A stretch of DNA of 64,000 bases from Xanthostigma xanthostigma (lineage: Eukaryota; Arthropoda; Insecta; Raphidioptera; Raphidiidae): NCBI GenBank assembly GCA_963575645.1, contig OY754468.1:26932465-26996464 (forward strand), read 5' to 3'. The notes beneath the pieces are model-generated. The model made no database searches. It was not told where the DNA came from and worked only from the letters and a program-made list of their open reading frames with translations. Position 1 is the stretch's first letter, and each line of letters starts with the position of its first letter. The translations under genes and the position numbers were made by a program. This document shows, in pieces, positions 1 to 13,400 of the stretch.

Positions 1-246
1 ATAAACTACTTTTTTGTATTAACCATAACAAATATAATTTATAAAAAAAGCATCCTGACCTCATTTTTACACAAAAAGTGTGTAATGCAACAACTTTGCA
101 TTAAGTGTTCTTTTCTGTGTATGTAAACAGAATTTACATGTCATTTGGTCTTTACTACAGCGAAGCCAAAAGGAAGGGTTATGAGTTTAGCAGTAAGCAG
201 TCTATGTATGTTTGTATTTACGGATGTCCCACCGTAGCGCCTAAAC

Positions 247-584
247 CAGTGTTTCCCAACCTTAGCCTTTCTAAAACTCTTATGCCCCCCATATGTAACA
301 TACATAATTTTTAATATTAAAAAATTGAATTGTTCACTTAAGAAACTTAAATGATAGGTTTTAGGAAGAAATCACTTGGAAATTGTTAACGGAACACAGT
401 AAGTCAATTTTCAAAACATAATATAATTTCCTTTTTTCGTTAAATTTGGCACCGAAATCTAGCATTGCATTTAAATGGCCCGGAGTGAAAGGGTTAAACT
501 CGTGTCGAGTCCATTTCCGAATTGCCCCTCTTAACAATCAAATTGTCCCCCTGTGGAGCGTGGACCCCACGTTGGGAAACACCG
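247..584. mobile_element. hAT-type MITE with perfect 8-bp target duplication
   Basis: The left end reads CAGTGTTTCCCAACCTT and the right end, reverse-complemented, CGGTGTTTCCCAACGTGG, giving imperfect terminal inverted repeats. The element is flanked by GCCTAAAC at 239-246 and again at 585-592, an exact 8-bp duplication as made by hAT transposases. It is 338 bp with no transposase frame, so non-autonomous. Confidence 0.85.
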
Positions 585-734
585 GCCTAAACTATTCATC
601 CGATTTTGATAAATAAAGTGTCAATCGATTCGTTATTATGGCCCGGGTAAAATAGGCTACATTTATTTTTGAATTTTGGTCCCAGGGGTGAGCAAACTGA
701 AAACAAATAGAAAATAAGTTCCAAAAAAAAAAAA

Positions 735-1005
735 ATTATTTAACTAAAACCCGACTACTGAAAAGTATGAAACAAGAAAATATTCTCATCTAAAGATAGC
801 CGTGGTCGTATGCTGTCTCATATATATGACACCTTCTAGGTGTATAGCGTGATGCACTTTACCCTAGAGCTTATGATCAGTTACTACTGTTAAAATGCAG
901 TAATGTTTTGTAAGGGTAGGTGGCATATGACCACGGTTATCCTCAGATGAGAATATTTTATTGTTCCATATACTTTTCAGTTGTCGGGTTTTAGTTTTTT
1001 ATTAA
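735..1005. mobile_element. Palindromic MITE
   Basis: The arm at about 738-813 (CTAAAACCCGACTACTGAAA, then ATTCTCATCT and CCGTGGTC) returns as its reverse complement at about 924-1003. Arms of about 75 bp surround a centre of about 110 bp. There is no coding frame and the superfamily is not assigned. Confidence 0.7.
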
Positions 1006-1114
1006 AATAATTTCTTGATAGTATAATTATAATAGATGTGATGTCACATTTGACACATTTCAAAATTTATTTTGAACTTATTAGGAATATATAAAAAAGT
1101 GATTTAGGAGACAT

Positions 1115-1139
1115 TTTATTCAGGATTTACTGCTTTATT
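1115..1139 (-). promoter_or_regulatory. Candidate poly(A) signals of Timp
   Basis: On the minus strand AATAAA occurs at 1139-1134 and again at 1120-1115, about 180-200 nt past the Timp stop codon. Both are in the right place for 3' end formation. Nothing shows which one is used. Confidence 0.45.
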
Positions 1140-1319
1140 ATAGCATAAAAAAAATTCTTGCAAGTACTCTATTCGGATTTGACCCTGACCGTTAAGGTAA
1201 CAGTCGTGGAGAAGTGCACTACTTAACGAATTAGATTTTTGTTCATGGCTTGATCTTCAGCTTCACAGCCAACATTATGTATAACGTATTAGTCGATTGT
1301 CCGACGAATACATGATTAC

Positions 1320-1517
1320 TCATGGATCATCGGCCCGTTCTTCCATCCTCTTCATCTTCTCGCAATGAAGTTGCGGCGTGTTGCGTACCCAGTGACACTG
1401 GTTGTTGGAATTGCGCAGGCAAATACCATGCTTCTCTTGACAGTCGTCTCGAATGTTCCACATGCATTTATTTTCGGGCGGTTTTGGGCACTCTCTAGAC
1501 CATGGACATCTTGCGAT
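1320..1517 (-). CDS. Timp: Timp exon 4: C-terminal domain and stop
   Basis: 198 nt from acceptor ctttatttcacag| to TGA, 65 codons plus stop. It has seven cysteines in IARCPW, RECPKPPENKCMW, RDDC, GICLRN, NQCHWVR and LHCEK, and an acidic tail ending ADDP. The NxCxW-VR motif aligns with the SCAWYRG region of vertebrate TIMPs. The open frame continues a few codons upstream into the intron, but the splice site and family alignment put the exon start at 1517. Confidence 0.92.
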   Translation of the reverse strand: MARCPWSRECPKPPENKCMWNIRDDCQEKHGICLRNSNNQCHWVRNTPQLHCEKMKRMEERADDP

Positions 1518-4500
1518 CTGTGAAATAAAGAAAAATGGAGAATTAGTAAACATGAACTGCGGGTTGAGAATTTTTCCCGACTATTGACTGTGAATTAATA
1601 TGAAAGTATGGGGGAGGAAGTACCTACTTTCTATACTTATAGTTTTTTTAAGAAAAATGAGGTGAAACCGTGTTCTTATTGACTGTGCATTTATTTCTGG
1701 CGTTAGTAATGGACATTGGCATTTGAAAATCTTAAAAAATAGCTGTTTTTAGGCGCGAAAATTGTTAGCTAAAGCGCCGTTTACACTTGCTTTGTATGTA
1801 CGTATAGGTCTGTAACACACGCTCGTTTGTGCCATGCGTACAGTCTAAAACGCACCACCGATTTTCAATATCTTTTTTTTGTTCGGAACTTTCTAAGTTG
1901 TAGTTGATTTTAATGTCGCCCGATTTTTGAATTTTAGTCACAAAGGGAGACAAATTTGTTTTTTGCATATATTACTCTCTCGATGAAAATCAGATCGGTT
2001 TATTTATAAATTAAAACATATGATATTCACGAATGTGTTCTGATTTACCGTGAAAATTTTAAACATGGCTAAAAAAGTTTCACTTAGGAAAAACGTGGAA
2101 ATTATTTTTGTCCTATATTTAGGGAATAAAGATTTAAGTAAACGATAAGTACACGGAATAGTTCGTTAACAGATTTGTGTCCCAAATACGTGGATGGAAT
2201 ATTCATTAAAGTCTGAGATTTAAGTCGACATAATATTGTAGACAGATTTTCGTGAGAATGAGACAGTTTGTATGCTTGCAGATAACTCTGCCGATAACAG
2301 AGCACTTTAACGTCGGGAAAATGCCAGTTAAAGGATTAAACAAAGCAGGCTTCCGTATATGGATGAACGTCAACTATAAACACTGATGATTTATTGGCAT
2401 TTGCGTACATGTAGAAGTTTATAGTAGCTTCGTGATACAGTGACGAGACAGCAATAAAAAATGTATTGCAAAAGTGAAACCTATTGGCAATAAGCATAAT
2501 GCAGTAGGATAATGATTATAGTATCTAGTTTTTCATTATAAAATACATAAAAAAAAGATATCTATGGGTTAAAAACAACCACTAATGATATAAAAAGATG
2601 ATAATAATTAAACTCCATGCCTTGAGCAATACAGGCACATCTGTCAAGCATTGTCCGCTTTGTTCCTGTCTTGTGTCAGCCTCAGTGCCTTAATATGTCA
2701 GCAATTTAGTATATCTATACACTCGTAAGGGGCTGGGGGTGGCTACTGGCTGGGGGGGTGTTCTCTATAAGAATGTTTAGGCCATACCTACTAGTGATAT
2801 GCCGAATATCCGTATCCGTGTTCGCGGATATCCGAGGGAGAAGAAAGATCCGTATCCGTATCCGTTAGTTTTTGGCGGATCTTTTACGGATCTTTTACCT
2901 TATTAATTTTCAATTCATAGATGAAATTTTATATATACATACCTAGGTGATTAGGTAACAACGAAAACCTGTTAAATTCCATTCAGATTATTTTTTATTT
3001 TTTAAAATCGTATTTGGCACCTTTATATTGCAAACATTTATCGTAGTGAGTACATAGTACATAGCTCAAAGGTACTAAAAAACTATCTTTATAATGAGAT
3101 ATCGCACATCGATCTTTGGAAAGAGACAATCTGTTATGAGAGTTAACTCTTAAAGAGGTCAATAACTTTTTCCCATAACAGATAGTCTCTTTCCAAAGGT
3201 CGATGTGTAATATTTACCGCTGCGTACTCTACGAAAGTTAAGATCCGTATCCGCGGATCTTGAAACCAAAAATCCGTATTCAGATCCGTATCCGCGGATA
3301 TACATTTTTAACGATCCGGCACATCACTAATACCTACATTGGATCTGTATACAGGTGTATCATAGGAAACCGTACATATTGTAGCAGTGAAAAGGGAAAG
3401 TCGTTAGGGGGTTATTATTTAAATAAAAATTAGGGGGTCTTGTCGATGCGATGGTGTTTTTTGTGCAGTGAAAAGGGGAGGGTTTTTGGGGGAAGTTCTT
3501 TAAAAAAAAATTACGGAGTCGTGTATACAAAGTGAGATAGTAATACAGTAATTTTACACCAGTTTTGCTAATAGGATATTTTGTCGGGGATATTTTGTCG
3601 GGGATATTTCGTCTAGGGATATTTTGTCCGTAGGATATTTTGTCGGGGGATGTTTTGTCGGGTGATTAAAAGTCACGGAATCGGAATTCTTCTTAATAAG
3701 TGACATTAAAAAGGCATGGGTTAATCAGTTTATTGAAAATAGATGTAAAGGTTTTTTTTTTAAACTTTCCAGCTCGTACGATAATAATTATTTGGATAAA
3801 TTCAAGGACCGTATATTCATTCCAAGATCAATCTCTGTCATTATGTGAGATCGAAATGAGATATCGAACTGTAAAAACACGTGGGATCCACTAATCAATC
3901 GGCTTGTTTATTGTCCTATAGGCCTTACATTTCCAATGTAGGCACCTACATTATAATCTGGGTGTTCGATTTTCTTCCGACATCCGCCGACATCGGTGGG
4001 AAAAATACGGAGCCGATGTATGTGCAGCTTATCTTCTAATGAGTATAATTGCAATTTAATAGCATTATTTTTAAAGAGAGCAGACTGTAATTAAAATGTT
4101 CAAACTGAAGACAGTTTGAACATCCACGTAAGGTCGTAACGGTTCTATTTAACATAATCTAGCCTTCTAGCGTTTAATAATAGCTCTTAACGTTAAGATA
4201 GGCGGTAGGAAAATCTTATTTTATGGTGCTGTTAATCTGTAATGTACGATACAATAGCTAACAATAAATTACTAAGTTTAGTAATGGTTCAGCTAAGCAG
4301 CTAGAAAGGAGATTAAGACAAATATTTTTAAGTCAACAGAAACTTTAATGTAACAAGTCATCAGACATTAATAACAGAAGAAAATACAAAACTAACAATA
4401 AGATGTGAGCTTTTGTTGCTCTAAAATATTTCCCCCATTTCTCGGAGATTATACGAACGACTTGAATTTCAGATTTTTTGCACACATGTAACGAAATTGA

Positions 4501-7500
4501 ATATAAACGCAATTTGTAATTGTAATGGCAGACAAATACACAGTTTTTTTTCCAATTCGAGTAAAAATAAATAAACAGAATCGGCCACGCTTATTGAAAG
4601 CATAAAAAACAAGGACTTGATCGAAGGATTTTGGTTTTTGTTGAAAACTTCGACTTTTTAACAAACTGTCCTTGCAAATTCGGGTTATTATACACTTTCG
4701 CGGTCACCTGGTTTTTTGGTTCTAGAAAATCGAAAAATCATCCGATTTCGAGGAATTTTTTTTTAAATCTTCGTTTTTATGGCGGATTTATGGAAAAAAA
4801 TACGAAAATTGAAAAAATCAATATTTCTCACAGTTTCATGACTTTAAATGCAAAAAAAAATTGACTTTCTACATATAATTCTTTATAACTGTTTCTGACG
4901 TCAATTCCGGGGTGAACGATAAACGGGTATGCGAATTGTAATTTCGGGGTGAACGATAAACGGGTATGCGAATTGTAATTCCGGAGTTAACGATAAAGGG
5001 GTATGCGAATTGTCTCGCAGTGAAACGGGAAGAGGCAAATGTGGAGTTTTTAAAAAAACAATTCCGGGGTGAACGATAAACGGGTATGCGAATTGTAATT
5101 CCAGGGTGAACGATAAAGGGGTATGCGAATTGTAATTCCGGGGTGAACGATAAAGGGGTATGCGAATTGTCTCGCAGTGAAACGGGAAGGGGCAAATGTG
5201 GAGTTTTTAAAAAAACAATTCCGGGGTGAACGATAAACGGGTATGCGAATTGTAATTCCGGGGTGAACTAATTTTTTTCATAAATCCGCCGTAAAATGGA
5301 ACTTTTTGAGACCGAGATCATTGAAATTCATCTATTTTTCGATTTTCTAGAGCCAAAAAACCAGGTGACCGTGAAAGTGTATATATACCCAAATTCGAGT
5401 GTAAGCATTAAGAATCCGTCATTTTATTAATTTACAAAAAAAAAAAATTCAAATAAATCCGAGATTTACTATTAAACTAAAGACTTTTCTTTGTTTTATT
5501 GGTTTTGGATGAACCAGCATAAAATTATGATGGTCACCGCAAAGCATTACCTACTTGCGAGAGGGGTTCAACAGATGGCAATAACTTCGTCCAATTTTTT
5601 TTTATTGAAAATTTAGCGAAATCAAGTTGAAATATTATTAGCTTTGAAGGACGTGCCGTGAAATAGCTTTCAGTTTTAAACTTTTCTAGTTTCTTTGGAT
5701 CTATTCACATACAATATGTTTTTTATATAGCCTCAAAGAAAAAAATCTGCAGCTGACCTTTCAAGAAGAACCCCGCACAAACATTATGGGATTTGGTTCT
5801 CAGTTAAACTGATCAAAAATGGTTTTACTTTATTGTTGAAAGGTCACTTAGAAAAATTGTCCTTGGAGCCTAAAAACCAATAGATTTTTAACTGCAGATA
5901 TGTTAAGTGAGATTTTAGATATAGGGACATTCAATTAATTTCACAATCTTAAAAAATCCTAAGCTCAAGAAATCTGTTTTCGAGTGCGCTGAATCCGAGT
6001 ATAACATTATTATTTTATACAGGGCAACACCTTCCAACATTAGATACCTAGTTTTCGACTATTTTTCTATTTCTAAAAAAGCACAAAAGTTGGACATGGA
6101 ACATGCTTGTGAATTCAATGGATATCCCTATATCTAAAATCTCGCTAAACATATTATCTGTAGCTAAAAATCTATTGGTTTTTGGGCTATGTGAACATAT
6201 GGACACTTTTTCTTAGTGATCTTTAAACTATAAAATAAAACCATTGTCGATCAATTTAACCGAGAACCAAATCTCATAAGGTTTGTGCTGTGTCCTTTAT
6301 CTTCATTATTAAAACCATCAGTCCTTGTAGAAGAAGCTGCATGTTTGAGATTTTCAGTTTTTAGAGTAGTATTAAAATTGAAATACAGGCCTTAAACTAG
6401 AATATTTTGTTATAATTATGGCGAAATGCAGCCCTGCAAAAGACACAAATGTAACAGCATGGTGTAACGGCTTTAATCTTACGTAATAAAAGTGAACGTG
6501 ACTTGAGTTGTCTTGCGCTGTCTGTTCTTTCAGACAGCTTTATGTGCTTCTATAAATATGTTTTAATAATTTATCATGTTCTATTAATTTTAACATATTG
6601 AAACTGTTCTCTTACTAAATGAACACTTAAATTGTTTGCCTCATTTAGTTCTTTCTAACCGTCTGTCATACCATTTGCAACCATCTGTTTCACACATTTT
6701 AAAGAGGTTATTGTTTGGTAGAAATAACCTGGCAATTTATGAAGTAAAATATTGTACTAAAACTTCATTTTTTTAATATTAGTGTTGTCTCGTCTCGAAG
6801 AAAAATAGTTATTCTCATTTTCGTATTTGCGACTCTTGTAGAAAAATTCTGTCTTTCTAACCGAAATTTGTTTTCCAACAAATAAAATAATATCTTATTT
6901 AAAAGTTATTATTGAAAATATAATAATGTGTAGTACCTATAACGTTTTATTTCAAGTTGTTTATTACGTCATGTTAACGAGAAATAATAGATGTTATATA
7001 AAACAACATAAAACTGACTTTAATATTGGAACGACAGAAGTCATAAAACTGGAGCCAACATAATCTAGTTTCATATTGTGCAGTAACTGGTGAACTATGG
7101 TGTTAATAGTTCCTATGCAGCTACTGTAATAGAACATAGGAAGCGAATAAAAACTAATGGGACCTAGTGTAAGATCCCTAGGGCGTTTAAAGGCGTCGCT
7201 TCTACACTGTTACCGATTAACGTTCTAGGAGCTTAACAAACATTGGAACTACATTCAACAAAAACTTTTAGGCTTAAAGCAAAGAGGATTACAATATGGT
7301 CGAAATATCTTTACAGCGAAGTAATTACTAAAGCGAATAATTACAACATAATTAATATCTTATACTGGGTTATAATTTAATAACGTTAAAATATTACTTT
7401 CCTAATAATCCTAACGTCAGTTTTGATCTGGATAGAAATTGACATACAGCATAAGTTTCGGGTACAAAAAAAGTTTTGTTAAAATAGGATGCGTAGTTCT

Positions 7501-10422
7501 GGAGTGTTGCTGGTACAAACCAAAAGACAAAAGATCCTAAAACATGTTTCCCTATATGCAGGGTCATATTATAAAATACCTTAAAACCCCTGCAAAAACT
7601 GCAAGAAAACGACACAACAGACATAGCTCTCGATACAATTTTATATGTTAGTGTTTGTTATATTTTTTTCTTTCGGGGAATACTGACTGACAGAGAAATA
7701 CAGCCTAAACCAGTGGGTCTAGATTCTAGAAGCATGAATTTTTTACAGGATTTCCTTATATATAACTTATATAAAAATTCACCCCTCAAGAGTGTTAAAA
7801 ATTTAATCTATAAATTAGAAAAATGTAAAATGTCAGCTAATTGTAGATTATATTATGTACTCATAATTCCGATAAATAGCAAATAATACCGTAATATGGT
7901 GGAGCCGTGTTGTATAAAACAACGTTTCTTCTCAATCGCGTGCGGAGCCGCGGGAAGCGGCTAGTTAGTGGAATAAATATTTTTCATTCGTAGTTGTGTT
8001 TTATGAACAATAAAAAATATTTACATTCACAATTAGCAGTTATATCTTATAGAACAGTGTAACCTATTCTTTCTTTTTTAGTAACGCATATAGCCTCGCT
8101 GCTGCGCGTTTATATATGTAAAAAAAAAAAAAAATATTTAATGAAGTTCGTACTATTTTTACCATTCCAACACCACAAATGGGGAATGGTAGGTACCTAC
8201 TTATTTAGGTCAAAAATCATTTTTCTGTTACAATATTTTTTCGTTTTGAGGTCACCCGAATCCAAAAAACATATTTTTGGAAAAAGTATGTGCATCTGTT
8301 AGTCTGCTTGTCTGTAAGCGGGTCAAACAGATGTACCGATTGAAACCAAATTTTGGGAGGATGTTTGATAGACAATTAATATGAAGAGACGTATTGTTTT
8401 TGGAGAAAATTTCCGCATGCGCAAAAGAGATATATGATATAACGTTGTTATTTATATAATAATGGTATATTTTTCATAGCGGTTTATTATTCTATTTATT
8501 TTTTCAAGACAGTTTTGTTAAAAATATTTTTTCTAAACTTTATAGTTTTGGAAATAATTTGAAAATAAGAAAAATCTGCTTTTTTTTTGTTCTGTAGATC
8601 TGTCAGAAAGAAATTAGTTAATTATGTAATGGAATCGAATAGACATTCTTTATTATACTATTGTCAATATTTTTGAAGTTAGAATGGTCCTGTAGCTCAA
8701 TTGGCTGGATTTTTTTTTGTCTTCAAAAGCTTTTGCGTTATTGAAAAATAATTGACAGCTTAACCGACATTACTAGAAAGGATGAGCTATGTACAATGAA
8801 CGCATTGTACAGTACAGTGATTTACTTAATGTGATGTTAACATGTCACATTTTATATTACTTTCGAATATTTCACAGACAAATGGGTTTGTCGAACGCCT
8901 ATAGAGTGATCGTTTTATTAAGATAAAGATGCGTGCATTCAAACAGATGGGTTTCGTCTCACTGCACTGTCAGTCTGCCGGTGAAATAATATCAACTTAA
9001 CAACATAGAAAACATCCCGTGCCGTAAAATAGATAAAAAAGCAATACTCTATGCATGTCGGTGACAATATTCAACACTTAACGCCTACAAGTGGCGTGAG
9101 ATTAAACTTTTTCGGTTTTATGTCTCATGAATTCTTATTGGGTTTGTGTACACATGTTTAGTTTTGAAACAACCATAAAATGCAGGAATGCAGTAATGTC
9201 TAGATTAATATGTAATATTCTAGAAAAAAGTATGTTTTTACCATAGAGATATAAGTACTAGAGTACGCTAGCGAGTACTAGAGATGAGATAAACGGGTTT
9301 TTTTAGTGATCTGCATCTTTGCATCTGGATCCCATATGTGAGCCGGCTCCCTGAACCGGTTCAAAAAGAGCCGAGTTCTGAATATGTTATTCGAGTCAAC
9401 TGAGCCACTGAGCCAACTGAGTTAGTTGAGTCAAGTCAATCATATCACCTAATATTATGCCAGTGACTGACTCACATATTATAAGGCGGGGTTTTACAGG
9501 TTGCTACTTGCTATGTTACAAAAAGCATATTACAATATGCAATACAATACGGTTATCTCTGACAATACCTTAAATAGTTGTGACTTAAGTAAAACATTGT
9601 AATAAGCTGTAGCGCCTGTGCGTATAGTGTGTACCATAGCCAGACATATGATGCATGAGTCATTTGAGCTGACAGTGCTTCTGTGTGTTAAGTGTTTCAC
9701 TGAGTTACGCGGATCCGTTGAGCCGTCGGCGCATAAAAAAGTGAGTCGGCTCTCACGGATCTTCTGTCGGAGCCGGCTTTTTGAACCGGTTCAGATCTGA
9801 GTTACCCAACCCTAGCGAGTATACTTGCCATAAGTGAAAGTGTGCAGTTCAGAGAGAGAACGCTGCAATCGTTCCGTATCATGATGGATCGTTAACTAAA
9901 TAGGGGAGGGCTGGGAAAACAATACCATTATGTAACTAGCCATGTGCTGACTGCTGACTGCTGTTTATAACTTTAGTTACCATAGTGATACGGAATTGTA
10001 AACAGCCTTCTCTTTCTCAATCGCAGACACTTTCAAGGCTCACTCGCGGACTCTATAGTTACTTACATCTCTATGGTTTTTACCGTTTCAATTCCAAACT
10101 ACCGTGTGTACAGTAACCTATGTTATAGCTTTTTTTCAGTAACCTAAACTATAGATTCTAACTAGTTGACTTCCCCACTTGCAAAAATTAACTTTTCTAT
10201 TTGTATTTTTTTCATTAAAATAGTCAATTTGGTTAAAATGGTAACATATTATATTGTCATAGGGATACCGAAATAGAGGAAGACCAAATATATCCTGGAG
10301 AAGAACTGTTCGTGAAGTTATGGAACAAAGAACTATCTGACTTCAAGTCAAAAATATGACAAAGGATAGGACTAGATTTAAAATTTTCGTAGAGGTCCGC
10401 TTCACTTAAGAGTTAGAGAAAC

Positions 10423-10457
<35 letters not shown>

Positions 10458-13400
10458 TGTTTTAGGTATAACTTGAGAAAAACAAACCTCGCAATTACAG
10501 CCCTGTTTGTAAAGCAGTTTGAACCCTTTCCGTTGACGCGGCGTGATTTCCGACCATGGCTTGACGAAATTACACAAATTGACGTAGGCTTGCAGGTTGA
10601 CCACTTTGCCGGTGATCAGATACGTCTGATCGCGCTCCAGTTCGACGCCGCACGTGCTTCCACTGGACGCGGTCAACAGACGACCTAACTTCAATGCCAT
10701 CCTTGCCTTCTCTGTGGTCTGTGAATTGTTAAAAACACATAATTAGGCTTTTGAAAAAAACTAATTATCGATTTTTTTATTGTACCTATTTTAAAACTTT
10801 ATTATAAATAATATTGATAATCGATGCGAAAAACTTTCAAAAAACTTTTTTTAAATTAATTATAAGCAATTTAAAATTGATTAAATATTTACAAAAATCA
10901 CGTGACTGCAAAAGCACTAAAATTGTGTTTGACAATTGTGACGTCATATTGTTAAAATGTATATACGCAGTATACTATCAATGGCTTCTACATAATATGT
11001 ATTGACTAAAACTATCCTTTTGGTATAAAAAAATATTGTTACACGATAACATTTAAGATTAGACATTTTTGATAAATTTCTTAATATATTGACTGTATTC
11101 AATCAATGAGAGGTTAAAAGTGTTAAAACACTGTGTCAATTGTATGTGATGATAATAGAAATTAACATTATGACGTCACATTATGTTCGGGAAATGTCGG
11201 CGCGTTCTCGGAACTGGGTACAAAAATTTAGTTTTAATTTGATATAACTTTTGAATTATAACGAAAATAAAAAAAAGAAAAATAGTTTTGTTATAAAACT
11301 TATATACGATCTTTCCATTTATGACAAAAAAAAAATTTCATTGAAAAGCCCAATTATATAAAAAGAACTTGGGCTCAGTGCTAAGCCCTACTGACTATAT
11401 CTGTATTGCATTTGCTAGCACAGACACTGTGGCTTTATTATGTGAACTTTGTTTAGTCTTGAACAAAATAAAAAATTTAATACCCTGAAATATTGTTTTT
11501 CTTTTTTTTTTATTCTCAAACGTGAATTTCAATATCGGCACATATGGAAAAAAAACTGACACGGTAAAATACTTAAAAAAATAAGCTAGCGTCTTTTTGA
11601 TTTAATATAGAGAGGGTTTCAAAAGTTCCGGAACGGCTTAATATTTCTTATCGGGTAAGCCGAACTAAAAATGTCAAAATTGTTTTTTCCCAATAAGAAA
11701 TATTAAGCCGTTCCGGGACTTTTGAAACACCCGGTATAATAATATGAAATTATAGAAAACCGACTAAAATAGCAAAAAAAAAAAATCAAATATACAAATG
11801 TATTTACTTTTTATTTATAAATCCACTTACTTTGAATTCTTTTCGGATTTTAATTCGGTATACCGTGTGTATATCCTTATGGATTACATGGCGCACCTTG
11901 GCTACGATTACTGTAACAAAATGTATTAATTAGTAAATTAGTCAATTAGAACAAAATATGAAGATTATTTATTTTGTTTACTTTATGTAAAAATAACAAA
12001 ACAAAATCTTTAACGTGTTCGTAGTTTTTAACTAAGTGATTCTTCCATATTTGGAAAAAAAATATTATAAATTGGTTTTTAGGCTTAAATTGTTATTTTT
12101 TCAAATCTTTAGTTAACGTCTGACTAGTACTCTTCAATAAATAAAATTTTTGACCAATTTTTCAGACAATTATATTGACAAAAATATATAATTATAATTA
12201 CGTTTCGGTCCGGATTTGGATTTTTTAGCTCAATTCTAAAGAAGTTCCAAATCCGGACTCAAACGTAAATTTATTGAATTATAATTAATATTTTTTGTCA
12301 ATATCATTGGCTGAAAAATTGGTCGATATTTTTATTTATTGTTATTTTTTCAACTTAAACTTTATACTTAATTTAAATTTAATTCAAATAAAAGTTTTAT
12401 ATTGCGGAAAATTTAAGTAAAATCGTTGTTGTTACACGAGAGCATTGGGACTAAGTTCAGATCAAACTTTTAATGACATCCACACACACAAAAAACGCAG
12501 ATTGTGAAAACGTATATAAATGGCCCCTCATTTAGGTGACTAATGAGTAATTATATTATTTGCTTACTATACTGTCCAACTTTTGCTGCCCATTTAGCTG
12601 AATTTTATTTCATAAAATAGAGAGATATAACCAGACTTGTAAAAAATACATTTGCTTTTATATCAGTTTTGAATTACAAAAATTAAATGTTTTTTGATAA
12701 TATATTTTGCTACAAGTTAAGCGAGAGTGTATAATAGTCTCCTAATATTTTTATATTATCTAATTATATTATGTCGATTTTTAAGAAACATTTCGTAAAA
12801 GATGTTTTATAAAGGAATTTCATTGCCTACGTTGAAGTTATTAATAAATCGCGATTGAATGGAATGCTTCGAACGGTTGCGTTGTGATGCATGTTTCTAT
12901 AAGCGATCGTTTACGTCGTCATCGTTGGCGGTAAATCAGAAACTAATTAGATCTGCAATTCGTTTAAAATTGTTCAGCGGCAAATGCTGTGTCACGAGAC
13001 AGAACAGGTCCTTATTTATTGTAAGCGGCGCACTCAATGTTTTTGATATTATACGAGTGTGTTATATATCGTGAATACATCTAACGTACATTGGCGACGG
13101 AAGGGTTATATTAGTCTGTTCAAATGTCTTGTGTAACTTTTTCTTTAATCCTATAGATCAAGTTCCGCCAAACGGGAGAAAAGGGGCAGTTGCCGCAGTT
13201 TTATGTATTGGAAATCATATTTAGCTTTTGATTGTCTTCTTCGACCACGATTTTATTTTAGTTTAATCAAAGCCCCCTACAGTGACTCATAATTATTTTC
13301 TAGTTTTTAGTACATCATCGATTGTACAATAAAACCGTTTAACTTAAAAGTTTTTTTACCTATTTTTATTTTTAAGTTTTTAGTGTGCTTTATTAAAAGT

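Noticed and set aside
4869-5195. 108-codon repetitive minus-strand frame
   Set aside because: By-product of the 37-bp tandem array; the second array at 58.7 kb gives the same peptide motif in more than one frame.
8688-8712. tRNA gene suggested by TAGCTCAATTGG
   Set aside because: No B box or anticodon stem follows, only a T run; a second decayed copy at 37.5 kb shows it is a dispersed repeat.
10473-10688. 71-codon plus-strand frame
   Set aside because: Antisense shadow of Timp exon 3, whose TIMP motifs are unmistakable.
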